Assembly: GCA_025057735.1 (NCBI GenBank)
Contig: JANWUU010000326.1
Location: 1 to 12,543, forward strand
Origin: Burkholderiaceae bacterium
Lineage (GTDB): Bacteria; Pseudomonadota; Gammaproteobacteria; Burkholderiales; Burkholderiaceae
Reading direction: 5' to 3'
DNA: 12,543 nucleotides
Shown: one piece after another, positions 1 to 6,948 of the stretch
How positions within the stretch are numbered: position 1 is the first letter of the stretch
Layout: every line of letters starts with the position of its first letter
The notes under the pieces: generated by a model
Databases searched by the model: none
What the model saw: the letters and a program-made list of their open reading frames with translations, nothing else
What the model was told of the DNA's origin: nothing
Position numbers and translations under genes: made by a program

Positions 1-134
1 CTCGCAGCACCGCGCCGAGGAGCTGCCGCGCTGGATGCGCTACTACAACTTCCATCGCCCACACAGCGCCACCGCCGGCAAACCCCCCGTCTCCCGCCTC
101 GGGCTCAATGGGAACAACGTCCTGAGAAACTACA
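1..134 (+). mobile_element. Right end of an IS481-family insertion sequence (partial)
   Basis: The first 134 bases encode the C-terminal end of an IS481-type DDE transposase and run to ...GAGAAACTACA. Read from outside inwards, this end begins TGTAGTTTCTC, matching the 5'-TGT terminus usual for IS481 elements. The next six bases are CCTAGG, which fits the NCTAGN target described for Bordetella IS481. I therefore place the element boundary at 134. The left end, most of the transposase and the other target copy lie outside the window, so the inverted-repeat assignment is inferred from one end only. Confidence 0.7.
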
Positions 135-139
135 CCTAG
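2..139 (+). CDS. IS481-family transposase, C-terminal fragment (5' end outside window)
   Basis: Forty-five codons plus a TAG stop are visible. They contain RWMRYYNFHRPHSAT, followed by a KPPVSRL segment and the ending GLNGNNVLRNYT. The W..YYN..RPH block is the C-terminal part of the rve/DDE integrase core of IS481 and IS3-like transposases. The ending resembles the typical IS481 tail. The TAG at 137-139 lies inside the CCTAGG hexamer that looks like the target site, so the stop codon is probably supplied by the host DNA rather than by the element. The catalytic Asp residues and the N-terminal HTH domain are outside the window. Whether the copy is intact cannot be judged. Confidence 0.85.
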   Translation, partial: SQHRAEELPRWMRYYNFHRPHSATAGKPPVSRLGLNGNNVLRNYT

Positions 140-140
140 G
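135..140. other. Presumed IS481 target-site copy (CCTAGG)
   Basis: The palindromic hexamer CCTAGG directly follows the TACA end of the insertion sequence. It fits the NCTAGN six-base target that IS481 elements duplicate. It also contains the stop codon of the transposase. The partner copy at the left end of the element cannot be seen, so the duplication itself is not shown. Confidence 0.5.
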
Positions 141-149
141 CGCGGCGCG

Positions 150-878
150 GTGTCCGTCCCGCGCTTCTACGTCGCCGCCGATCTGACGGTCGGCGGCGAG
201 ATCCCCCTGCCAGCAAACGTCGCCCACCATGCGCGCAACGTGCTGCGCCTGCGCGCCGGCGATCCGCTCGTGCTGTTCAACGGCGGCGGCGGCGAATTCC
301 ACGCCCGCCTGACCGGCGCGGGCGGGGCGGCGATCGAGGCCTTCGACCCGGTCGAGCGCGAATCGCCGCTCGCCGTCACGCTGATCCAGGCACTGATCGC
401 GCAGGACAGGCTCGACTGGGTGATCGAGAAGGCCACCGAACTGGGCGTGGCGCAGATCGTCGTCGTGGCGGCCGCCCGTTCCGTCGTCCGGCTCGACGAG
501 AGGCGGCGCCTGGCGCGTCTGGCGCGCTGGCGCGAGATCGCCATCGCCGCCTGCTGCCAGTGCGGGCGCAACCGCATCCCCGATATCCGCTGGGCGCCCG
601 ACCTGCCGCGGGCGCTGGCGGACGTCGCCGCGGACGCTGGCTTCCTGCTGGTGCCGCGGGCCGACAACGGCATCCAACGCGCCGAAGCGGGCGGCCGTCT
701 GGCGCTCGCCGTCGGCCCCGAGGGCGACTGGACCACGGCGGAGATCGCTGCCGGCCAGCGGCGGGGCTACCGGCTGGCGCGGCTCGGCCCCCGCACCCTG
801 CGTACCGAAACGGCGGCACTGGCGGCCGTCGCGGCTGTGCAGGCGGCCTTCGGCGACCTCGATGTCGCTCGCGCCTGA
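150..878 (+). CDS. rsmE: 16S rRNA (uracil-1498-N3)-methyltransferase RsmE
   Basis: This cytoplasmic SPOUT enzyme uses S-adenosylmethionine to methylate N3 of U1498 in the decoding region of 16S rRNA. The 242-aa product has the usual family length. It opens with VPRFYV, the typical RsmE start, followed by a PUA-like N-terminal domain (about residues 1-70). EKATELGV is at 93-100, the GPEG loop at 189-192, and the SAM-binding knot motif LGPRTLRTETA at 212-222. The start is a GTG placed by homology to the RFYV start. It lies only ten bases after the end of the insertion sequence, and no Shine-Dalgarno sequence is visible upstream. The native leader may therefore have been displaced by the insertion, and expression may depend on read-through from the IS. 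The family motif usually read as EQSGR appears here as CQCGR (136-140). Confidence 0.93.
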   Translation: MSVPRFYVAADLTVGGEIPLPANVAHHARNVLRLRAGDPLVLFNGGGGEFHARLTGAGGAAIEAFDPVERESPLAVTLIQALIAQDRLDWVIEKATELGVAQIVVVAAARSVVRLDERRRLARLARWREIAIAACCQCGRNRIPDIRWAPDLPRALADVAADAGFLLVPRADNGIQRAEAGGRLALAVGPEGDWTTAEIAAGQRRGYRLARLGPRTLRTETAALAAVAAVQAAFGDLDVARA

Positions 879-909
879 GGAAACTTGCGTAAGCTCGCGA
901 TCGCTTTCT

Positions 910-928
910 TCCTCGCGACGGACGAGGA
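910..928 (+). promoter_or_regulatory. Stem-loop covering the ribosome binding site of the YidB-like gene
   Basis: TCCTCG (910-915) and CGAGGA (923-928) form a perfect 6-bp inverted repeat with a 7-base loop. The right arm contains GAGGA, the only Shine-Dalgarno-like sequence before the ATG at 933 (spacing 4). If it folds in the mRNA, the ribosome binding site is paired. This is a short stem and could be chance in GC-rich DNA. Confidence 0.3.
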
Positions 929-932
929 CGCG

Positions 933-1338
933 ATGCTCGATCAGCTGTTGAAGGGAGCGCTGCAGGGATTGGCCGGAAACCAGGGCAGTGGACAAGCCTT
1001 GTTGCAACTGGCGGCCTCGCTGTTGAGCAGCAACGGGCAGTTTGGCGGCATCGCCGGGCTGATCCAGCAGTTCCAAGCGTGCCGGCCTCGGCGCGCAGAT
1101 GCAGTCGTGGATTTCCACCGGCCAGAACCTGCCCATCTCGCCGCAGCAGCTCGCGCAGGTGTTCGGCGCTGACCAGATGCAACAGATGGCACGGCAAACC
1201 GGTCTGACGCCGGACGCCTTCGGCAGCCAGTTCTCGCAACTCCTGCCGCAGTTGATCGATCAGCTCACCCCGCAGGGCCGGGTGCCGGACAACGGACTGG
1301 ACGACGCCTTGGGCGCGCTGGCGAAGTTCTTGCGCTGA
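933..1338 (+). pseudogene. YidB-like (DUF937) protein gene with a single-base frameshift
   Basis: The first frame, from ATG 933, reads MLDQLLKGALQGLAG and continues to a GIAGLIQQFQA segment, then turns into non-homologous sequence. The family pattern resumes at 1081 in the next frame with AGLGAQMQSWISTGQNLPIS and runs to LAKFLR and a TGA at 1336-1338. Ignoring T1080 restores one open frame of 134 aa, close to the usual YidB length of about 130. The family is small, cytoplasmic and of unknown biochemical function. The Gly-rich N-terminus and the W-x-x-x-G-x-N-x-P-I-S core are its hallmarks. An alternative TTG start at 885 is in frame, but homology begins at MLDQLL and GAGGA precedes the ATG. 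The break may be a real mutation, a sequencing or assembly error, or (less likely, since no slippery heptamer is visible) recoding. Confidence 0.8.
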
Positions 1339-1352
1339 GTCAGCGGAAGAAC
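1326..1352. repeat. 27-base dyad spanning both stop codons of a convergent gene pair
   Basis: GTTCTTGCGCTGA and TCAGCGGAAGAAC flank a central G at 1339. Twelve of the thirteen base pairs are complementary; the mismatch is G1332/G1346. The dyad contains the TGA of the YidB-like gene (1336-1338) and the reverse-strand TGA of the barstar gene (1340-1342). It could act as a two-way terminator-like hairpin, although neither side is followed by a T-run. A near-identical core recurs at 9837-9859. Confidence 0.55.
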
Positions 1353-1732
1353 ACCCGCAGCGGCAGGCCGCGGTTGGCGAACTCCTCGGTGGCGTCGCGG
1401 AAGACGTCCAGGATCGCCTCCGCGTCCTCCGGTCCGGCCGCCTGCGCCAGACCGTCGAGCACCACCACGTAGCCGGGCGCCGGTGCGCGCTCCGGATAAT
1501 CGGTCAGGCTGTCGTACAGGGCGTCCAGATTGGCGCCGAACCAGGCCGGGAAGTCGAACGCGCGGCCGATGGCGACGAGCGCCGCCCGTCTGCCCTGGGT
1601 GCCGGCGAGCGACGCATGCACGAAGCGGTGCTGCGCCGCCTCTGCCCAGGCTCGCAACGTGTCGGCCGCGAGCGTCCCGAGCGGGCGCACCGCGTTCGAC
1701 GGCAGATCGGCAAGGCTAACGGGCTTGCGCAC
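1340..1732 (-). CDS. Barstar-family RNase inhibitor (immunity protein)
   Basis: This cytoplasmic inhibitor binds the active site of barnase/RNase Sa-type guanyl RNases and protects the producer. The 130-aa product has an N-terminal extension of about 35 residues before the compact barstar fold (about 36-130). The key helix is visible as FDFPAWFGANLDALYDSLTD (59-78). N68, D70 and D74 correspond to barstar N33, D35 and D39, of which the two Asp residues contact the RNase. The GTG start at 1730-1732 is supported by GGAG at 1742-1745, inside the end of the RNase gene. Only six bases separate the two genes, so translation is probably coupled, as expected for a toxin and its antidote. It is the last gene of the minus-strand operon and ends one base from the convergent YidB-like gene. 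Confidence 0.9.
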   Translation of the reverse strand: MRKPVSLADLPSNAVRPLGTLAADTLRAWAEAAQHRFVHASLAGTQGRRAALVAIGRAFDFPAWFGANLDALYDSLTDYPERAPAPGYVVVLDGLAQAAGPEDAEAILDVFRDATEEFANRGLPLRVFFR

Positions 1733-1738
1733 GATGGG

Positions 1739-2161
1739 CTACTCCAGGATGCGGCGGAACGACTGGTAATGATCGTCCGTGTAATAAAACTCGTGCGGCG
1801 GATCGCCGCCGGCGACGATACGCCGGGCGCCGCGGTCGCGCGCCCCGGGCGTGGGCACCGTGTATTCGCGGTAATAGCCGCGCGGCTTGGCGGGCAGCAG
1901 GCGCTCGCGGTTCCCGAACACGGTGCCGTCCTTGCGGTACGGAAACGGCCCGCCGCGCTTGATCAGCGCGAGCGTTTGCCGCGCCTCTGGCGGCAGATCG
2001 GCGAGGTGCACGGTCGGCGGCGGCGCCGGCTCGCGCGCCGCTGCCGGGGCGACCGCGGCGACCCAGACAACCAGCGCAAGGACAGCGCTAGACCACCACC
2101 ACGCGCGGGGCGTGCGACGGCGCAGACTCACCGGGCCCAGTAAGGAAACGCAGGACGTCAT
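1739..2161 (-). CDS. Secreted guanyl-specific ribonuclease (RNase Sa/barnase superfamily)
   Basis: This exported endoribonuclease would cleave RNA after guanosine through a 2',3'-cyclic phosphate. With the ATG at 2161, residues 14-43 form a signal peptide: basic RRR, a hydrophobic core of W, V, A and L, then a cut near APAAA. The catalytic domain (about 50-140) is very like RNase Sa. It has REYTVPTPGARDRGARRIV with the general base E99, Arg residues at 110-114, and the general acid H131 in TDDHYQSF. The mature part has no Cys, so the disulfide of secreted actinobacterial homologues is absent. The start is uncertain: ATG 2185, ATG 2161 and GTG 2131 all keep the signal peptide, and none has a good ribosome binding site. 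All overlap the 3' end of the patatin gene. Its inhibitor is the next gene. Confidence 0.88.
   Translation of the reverse strand: MTSCVSLLGPVSLRRRTPRAWWWSSAVLALVVWVAAVAPAAAREPAPPPTVHLADLPPEARQTLALIKRGGPFPYRKDGTVFGNRERLLPAKPRGYYREYTVPTPGARDRGARRIVAGGDPPHEFYYTDDHYQSFRRILE
1742..1745 (-). promoter_or_regulatory. Shine-Dalgarno sequence that fixes the barstar GTG start
   Basis: GGAG on the minus strand lies nine bases before the GTG at 1732 and inside the final codons of the RNase gene. It supports this non-ATG start and implies that barstar translation is coupled to that of the RNase. Confidence 0.6.
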
Positions 2162-3380
2162 CGGTACGCGCGATCGTATCGGCATAACCGAGGTCGATCA
2201 GCACGCGCGTATAGGCGGCCTCGAAAAGCAGATAGCTCGCCAGGCTGACGCCGCTACCGCGGTGCGCCCCCAGCACCTCCAGCAACGCGCGCACCGGTGC
2301 CGGGAGTGCGCCGATGTAGTCGGCCGCCAGGGCGTCCAGGCGCTGGCTTGGGGCGATCACCAGCGATTCGACGGTCCGCAGGTTCAGTGCCCGCTGCTGC
2401 GCGGGCGAAAGCATTGCCGCGATGCGGTTCATTTTCTCCAGCCGCTCGATGTCTGTGGCCAAGGCATCGAGGAAGATCGACGACAGCGCGTGCCCCGCGA
2501 TCTGCGCCAGCGACGGATAGGCGCGCGGGTCGGTGCCCGCCAGCACACCCGGTTGCCCAAGCTGCCCGGCGCCGATCACCAATACGCGCTCGGCGCCGAG
2601 GTAAATGGCCGGGCTGATCGGCGCCACCTGGCGCATGGCGCCGTCGCCGAAGTACTCGGCCGATTCGGTGCCGCCTAGCCGCAGCGGCAGCCGCACGGCC
2701 GGGAAGACGAACGGGATGGCGGCGGAGGCGAGCAGATGATCGAGCGACAGCGACGTGTGCATAGCCACGCGCTGCAGCTTGGCCGGTAACTGCTGGTCGT
2801 TGAGGGCCTGGTAGAAGGTGACGTGCCGGCCCGAGGTGTAACTGGAGGCGGTGACCGCCAGCGCGCGCAGGTGCCCGTGCTCGAGCGCGCGCTGCAGGCG
2901 CGGAAAATCGATCATCGCCTGCAGCAGGGCCGCCAGCGGCGCGTTGTCGAGCAGCGACTTCGGTCGCAGCCGCAGCGAGCGCCGCAGCATCCAGCCGATC
3001 GACAGCAGGGTGAGCCAACGCGCGCCGGTGCGCACCACGCCCAGCACGTCGGCGCGGTACACCTGCTCGGCATGGAAGTTCTCCCACACGTGGACGAGCT
3101 GCGCGACCGCCTCCTGGAAGTTGTCGGCGCGGCAGGCCAGCGCGGCCGCGTTGATGGCGCCGGCGGAGGTGCCGACCAGGATATGAAATGGGTTCTGACC
3201 GCGCGCGATCGTCGGATCCAGCCCGCGCCGCACGTCGCGCAAAATGGCGGCGATCGCCTTCAGCACGCCCACTTGGTACGCCGCGCGCGCGCCGCCGCCG
3301 AGCAGGATCAGCCCCGCCGGTGTGCTGCGCAGCGGCAGCCGGTCGCGCACGCCGGCCCGCTGGGTGGCCGTCTCCTGCAT
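2088..3380 (-). CDS. Patatin-like phospholipase family protein
   Basis: This is a predicted Ser-Asp dyad lipid acyl hydrolase of 430 aa. The oxyanion-hole loop GGGAR is at 28-32, the nucleophile elbow GTSAG at 70-74 (S72), and the second catalytic residue lies in DGA at 246-248 (D246). The N-terminus before the domain is short and charged, and I see no signal peptide, so the enzyme is probably cytoplasmic or membrane-associated. A hydrophobic stretch near 121-131 (RWLTLLSIGWM) could touch the membrane. The ATG lies seven bases after the maeB stop, which indicates co-transcription. The last ten or so residues (SHAPRVVVV) are simple and overlap the signal-peptide region of the RNase gene in another frame. 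They look like run-on coding rather than conserved domain. Substrate is unknown; membrane phospholipid is the family default. Confidence 0.9.
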   Translation of the reverse strand: MQETATQRAGVRDRLPLRSTPAGLILLGGGARAAYQVGVLKAIAAILRDVRRGLDPTIARGQNPFHILVGTSAGAINAAALACRADNFQEAVAQLVHVWENFHAEQVYRADVLGVVRTGARWLTLLSIGWMLRRSLRLRPKSLLDNAPLAALLQAMIDFPRLQRALEHGHLRALAVTASSYTSGRHVTFYQALNDQQLPAKLQRVAMHTSLSLDHLLASAAIPFVFPAVRLPLRLGGTESAEYFGDGAMRQVAPISPAIYLGAERVLVIGAGQLGQPGVLAGTDPRAYPSLAQIAGHALSSIFLDALATDIERLEKMNRIAAMLSPAQQRALNLRTVESLVIAPSQRLDALAADYIGALPAPVRALLEVLGAHRGSGVSLASYLLFEAAYTRVLIDLGYADTIARTDDVLRFLTGPGESAPSHAPRVVVV

Positions 3381-3387
3381 CGGCGCG

Positions 3388-5688
3388 TCAACGCATCGTG
3401 TTCGCGTCCAGCACTGCGAGCGCCGTCATGTTCACGATCCGGCGCACGGTGGCCGATGGCGTGAGGATGTGCACGGGCTTCGCCACCCCGAGCAGGAAGG
3501 GCCCGATGGCGACGTTGTTGCCGGCCGCGGTCTTCAGCAGGTTGTAGCCGATGTTGGCGGCGTCGATCGTCGGGCACACCAGCAGGTTGGCGTCGCCCGC
3601 CAGGGTAGAAAACGGCATGATCGCGCGGCGGATCTCCGCGTCGAGCGCGCAATCGGCGTGCATCTCGCCGTCGACCTCCAGGTCCGGATGGCGCGCGCGC
3701 AGGATCGCCAGCGCCTCGCGCATCTTCAGCGCCGACGCCGACTGGGCGGAACCGAAATTGGAGTGCGACAGCAAGGCGATGCGCGGGGTGATGCCCAGCC
3801 GCTTCAGCGCTTCGGCCGCCAGCGCGGTGATCTCGGCGATCTGCGGCGCGGTCGGATCGACGTTGACATGCGTGTCGACGATCGCCACCTGCCGCCCCGG
3901 CAGCATCAGGATGTTCATCGCCGCGTACACGGTGGCACCGGGGCGCCGCCCGATCACCTGGTCGATGTAGCGCAGGTGGATATCGTGGGTGGCGACGGTT
4001 CCGCAGATCATGCCGTCGGCCTCGCCCTTGTGGATCATCATGGCGCCGATCAGCGTGTGCCGCCGCCGCATCTCCACCTGCGCGTACTGGGCGGTCACGC
4101 CCTTGCGCGCGGTCATCCGGTGATAGGTCTGCCAATAGTCGCGATAGCGCGGGTCCGATTCTGGATTGACCAGCTCGAAATCCGCCCCCGGCCGCATGCG
4201 CAGACCGTAGCGCTGCAGACGTCGTTCCAGCACTGCTGGACGCGCGATTACGATCGGCCGCGCCAATCCCTCGTCGATCACCTCTTGCACCGCCCGCAGC
4301 ACACGCTCGTCTTCGCCCTCAGCAAACACGATGCGCGCGCGCCCGCCCGCAGCAACCGCCTTCTTGGCGACTGCGAAAATCGGCTTCATGAAGGTGCCGG
4401 AGTGGTAGACGAATTGCTGCAACTGCTCGCGGTATGCGTCGAAATCGGTGATCGGACGTGTCGCCACACCACTTGCGCAGGCAGCGCGTGCCACCGCCGG
4501 CGCGATGCGCAGCATCAGCCGCGGGTCGAAGGGCTTGGGGATCAGGTACTCGGGGCCGAAGGTCAGTCCTTCGATGCCGTAGGCACTAGCTACCACATCG
4601 CTTGGCTCCTCCTGCGCCAGCTGCGCCAAGGCCTCGACGGCAGCAATTTCCATCTCCTTGGTAATCGTGGTGGCGCCGACGTCCAGCGCACCGCGGAAAA
4701 TGAATGGAAAGCACAAGACGTTGTTGACTTGGTTCGGATAGTCTGAGCGGCCGGTGGCGATGATTGCGTCGGGGCGCGCCGCTTTTGCGTCCTCAGGCAT
4801 GATCTCAGGGATCGGGTTGGCGAGCGCTAGGATCAGCGGCCGCGGCGCCATTTTCTTCACCATTTCTGGCTTCAGCACCCCGCCGGCAGACAGGCCAAGG
4901 AAAATATCGGCGCCGTCGATGATGTCCGCCAGCGTGCGCGCATCCGTCTCCTGCGCATAGCGCGCCTTCTCCGCATCCATCAGCACGGTGCGGCCGCGGT
5001 AGACAACGCCCTCGATGTCAGCCACCCAAATGTTGCTGCGCTTCACCCCGAGTTCGACCAGCAGGTCCAGGCAAGCGATGGCAGCGGCACCCGCGCCGCT
5101 GCAGACAAGCTTCACCTGACCGATGTCCTTGCCGACGATCTTCAGGCCATTGCGAATGGCCGCGCCGACGATAATCGCGGTGCCATGCTGGTCATCGTGG
5201 AACACCGGGATTTTCATGCGCTCGCGCAACCGGCGCTCAATGTAAAAGCACTCCGGTGCCTTGATGTCCTCTAGGTTGATGCCGCCGAAGGTGGGCTCCA
5301 GCGCCGCGATAATGTCCACCAGCTTGTCCGGATCGCGCTCGTCGATCTCAATGTCAAAGACGTCGATGCCGGCGAACTTTTTAAACAGCACGCCTTTGCC
5401 TTCCATCACCGGCTTAGCCGCCAGCGGGCCAATTGCGCCGAGGCCCAGCACCGCCGTGCCGTTGGTGATAACCGCCACCAAGTTGCCGCGCGCGGTATAG
5501 CGAAAGACGGCCGCCGGGTCGTCGCGGATCGCCTCGCTGGCCGCCGCCACCCCAGGCGAGTAGGCCAGCGCGAGATCACGCTGATTGCTCAGCTGCTTGG
5601 TCGGAATGACCGCAATTTTTCCCGGAACCGGCTGCTCGTGGTACTCGAGCGCGGCCTGCCGAAGTTCGACGTTAATGTTGCGCGTCAT
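3388..5688 (-). CDS. maeB: NADP-dependent malic enzyme with C-terminal phosphate acetyltransferase-like domain
   Basis: This enzyme oxidatively decarboxylates malate to pyruvate with reduction of NADP+, linking the TCA cycle to pyruvate and NADPH supply. The 766-aa product is a full-length MaeB hybrid. The malic N-terminal domain (about 1-150) has [18 protein letters not shown]. The NAD(P)-binding domain (about 150-420) contains FHDDQHGTA and the dinucleotide loop GAGAAA. The PTA-like domain (about 430-766) is usually catalytically silent and regulatory (acetyl-CoA response) in this family. I chose the ATG at 5688 over the upstream ATG at 5721. Family members start near this point, and GGAGGA (5700-5705) lies at suitable distance. 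It heads the operon that continues into patatin, RNase and barstar. The malic half (about 4600-5690) looks clearly less GC-rich than the PTA half. Confidence 0.95.
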   Translation of the reverse strand: MTRNINVELRQAALEYHEQPVPGKIAVIPTKQLSNQRDLALAYSPGVAAASEAIRDDPAAVFRYTARGNLVAVITNGTAVLGLGAIGPLAAKPVMEGKGVLFKKFAGIDVFDIEIDERDPDKLVDIIAALEPTFGGINLEDIKAPECFYIERRLRERMKIPVFHDDQHGTAIIVGAAIRNGLKIVGKDIGQVKLVCSGAGAAAIACLDLLVELGVKRSNIWVADIEGVVYRGRTVLMDAEKARYAQETDARTLADIIDGADIFLGLSAGGVLKPEMVKKMAPRPLILALANPIPEIMPEDAKAARPDAIIATGRSDYPNQVNNVLCFPFIFRGALDVGATTITKEMEIAAVEALAQLAQEEPSDVVASAYGIEGLTFGPEYLIPKPFDPRLMLRIAPAVARAACASGVATRPITDFDAYREQLQQFVYHSGTFMKPIFAVAKKAVAAGGRARIVFAEGEDERVLRAVQEVIDEGLARPIVIARPAVLERRLQRYGLRMRPGADFELVNPESDPRYRDYWQTYHRMTARKGVTAQYAQVEMRRRHTLIGAMMIHKGEADGMICGTVATHDIHLRYIDQVIGRRPGATVYAAMNILMLPGRQVAIVDTHVNVDPTAPQIAEITALAAEALKRLGITPRIALLSHSNFGSAQSASALKMREALAILRARHPDLEVDGEMHADCALDAEIRRAIMPFSTLAGDANLLVCPTIDAANIGYNLLKTAAGNNVAIGPFLLGVAKPVHILTPSATVRRIVNMTALAVLDANTMR

Positions 5689-5697
5689 CGCGTTTGT

Positions 5698-5705
5698 CTT
5701 CCTCC
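5698..5705 (-). promoter_or_regulatory. Shine-Dalgarno sequence of maeB
   Basis: The minus strand reads GGAGGAAG here, 9 to 11 bases before the ATG at 5688 depending on the pairing register. It decides between this start and the in-frame ATG at 5721, which would place the site inside the coding region. Confidence 0.65.
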
Positions 5706-5719
5706 AGGGTGCGTGCGCC

Positions 5720-5725
5720 ATTATG
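5720..5725 (-). promoter_or_regulatory. Possible -10 box of the maeB operon
   Basis: The minus strand shows CATAAT (five of six matches to TATAAT) upstream of the maeB ribosome binding site, in an otherwise GC-rich 92-base divergent region. No convincing -35 hexamer is found at 16-18 bases. The call is tentative. Confidence 0.25.
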
Positions 5726-5780
5726 GACCGGAGAGCGTGCTGCTCCGCTAGGATTGGCCGCCACGCCGTCTGTTTGCGTC

Positions 5781-6944
5781 ATGTCTGTGCCTATCCCTGC
5801 CGCTCGCGTCGCGCGCATCGCGCCCTTCTACGTGATGGAGATCATGAAGGAGGCCGCACGGCTGCAGGCGGCCGGGCAGTCGATCGTGCACTTAAGCATC
5901 GGTGAGCCGGACTTCACCGCACCGGCACCAGTTTTACGCGCAGCCGAGGCAGCGCTTGCAGCCGGTCAGTTGCAATACACGCCAGCGGCGGGGCTGCCGG
6001 CGCTGCGCGCGGCGATCGCGGCCGACTACGCACGCGTCTTCGGGGTCGCGCTCGACCCAGACCGCATCCTCGTGACCGCCGGCGCCTCGGGCGCGCTGCT
6101 GCTTGCCTTCGCCGCGCTGGTCGAGCGCGACGTTGAGGTGCTGATGCCGGATCCGACCTATCCGTGCAACCGCCATTTCGTCGCCGCCTTCGAGGGTCGA
6201 GCGCGTCTGGTGCCTTGCGGGCCGGCGCAGCGCTTTCAGCTTGACGCCGCGGCTGTCGCCGGCCAATGGTCGCCGCAGACGCGCGGCGTGCTGCTTGCCT
6301 CGCCGTCGAATCCGACCGGCACGACAATCGCGCCGGCCACCCTAGCGGAGTTAATTGGCCAGGTGCGGGCCCGCGGCGGCTTCGTGGTCGTTGACGAGAT
6401 CTACCAGCGGCTGACTTATGACGCCGCGCCGCACACCGCTCTTTCGCTGAGCGATGAGGTGTTCGTCGTCAACAGTTTTTCGAAGTACTTCAACATGACC
6501 GGTTGGCGGCTCGGCTGGCTAGTCGCGCCGGCCTGGGCGGTGCCGCTGGTGGAAAAGCTGGCGCAGAACTTTTACATCTGCGCGCCGGCCCCTGCGCAAC
6601 AGGCGGCGCTCGCCTGCTTCAGCGACGAGGCGCTTGCCATCTACGAAGCGCGACGAGCCGAGTTGCGGCGCCGGCGCGACTTCCTGTTGCCGGCCCTGCA
6701 GCGGCTCGGCTTCAAGGTTCCGGTGGTGCCAGACGGCGCGTTCTACGTCTATGCCGACATCTCGCGCTTCAGCCAGGACAGCTGGACCTTCGCCTTCGAG
6801 GTGCTGCGCGGCGCCGGCGTGTGCCTGGTACCGGGGCGCGATTTCGGCGACGCCGACACGCACCGCTACGTGCGCATTTCGTACGCCGCCGACCAGGCGC
6901 AACTGGAAGAGGCGCTGTTGCGGCTGCAGCGCTTTTTGGCCTGA
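5781..6944 (+). CDS. Class I/II PLP-dependent aminotransferase (aspartate/alanine aminotransferase-like)
   Basis: This cytoplasmic fold-type I aminotransferase has 387 aa, the usual subgroup length. The N-terminal gate region is FYVMEIMKEA (16-25), followed by LSIGEPDF (38-45). The cofactor site includes SPSNPTG (174-180), the Asp and Tyr of DEIYQRLTY (205-213), and SFSKYFNMTGWRLGW (232-246), where K235 forms the Schiff base. A late Arg in RISYA binds the substrate carboxylate. The sequence resembles the AspC/AlaT/ArAT group, so the preferred amino acid (aspartate, alanine or aromatic) cannot be fixed and I give no gene symbol. The ATG at 5781 is chosen because homology starts just after it; the frame is open further upstream. 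It is divergent from maeB and ends four bases from the convergent transglycosylase gene. Confidence 0.92.
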   Translation: MSVPIPAARVARIAPFYVMEIMKEAARLQAAGQSIVHLSIGEPDFTAPAPVLRAAEAALAAGQLQYTPAAGLPALRAAIAADYARVFGVALDPDRILVTAGASGALLLAFAALVERDVEVLMPDPTYPCNRHFVAAFEGRARLVPCGPAQRFQLDAAAVAGQWSPQTRGVLLASPSNPTGTTIAPATLAELIGQVRARGGFVVVDEIYQRLTYDAAPHTALSLSDEVFVVNSFSKYFNMTGWRLGWLVAPAWAVPLVEKLAQNFYICAPAPAQQAALACFSDEALAIYEARRAELRRRRDFLLPALQRLGFKVPVVPDGAFYVYADISRFSQDSWTFAFEVLRGAGVCLVPGRDFGDADTHRYVRISYAADQAQLEEALLRLQRFLA

Positions 6945-6948
6945 ACGC

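Noticed and set aside
885..932. TTG start for the YidB-like gene
   Set aside because: It is in frame, but the added 16 residues are not family-like, and GAGGA precedes the ATG at 933.
105..1136. Minus-strand open frame (343 codons) across rsmE and the YidB-like gene
   Set aside because: It is antisense to rsmE and runs through the YidB frameshift. There is no domain, and the composition is that of a shadow frame.
3244..4746. Long plus-strand open frame (500 codons) opposite maeB and the patatin gene
   Set aside because: It is antisense to well-supported maeB and patatin coding sequence. Its protein is rich in Arg, His, Gln and Val with no recognisable domain, as expected for a GC-rich shadow frame.
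5694..5780. Extension of the aminotransferase to an upstream start at 5694
   Set aside because: It would run into the maeB leader and ribosome binding site. The family N-terminus starts near MSVPIPAARV.
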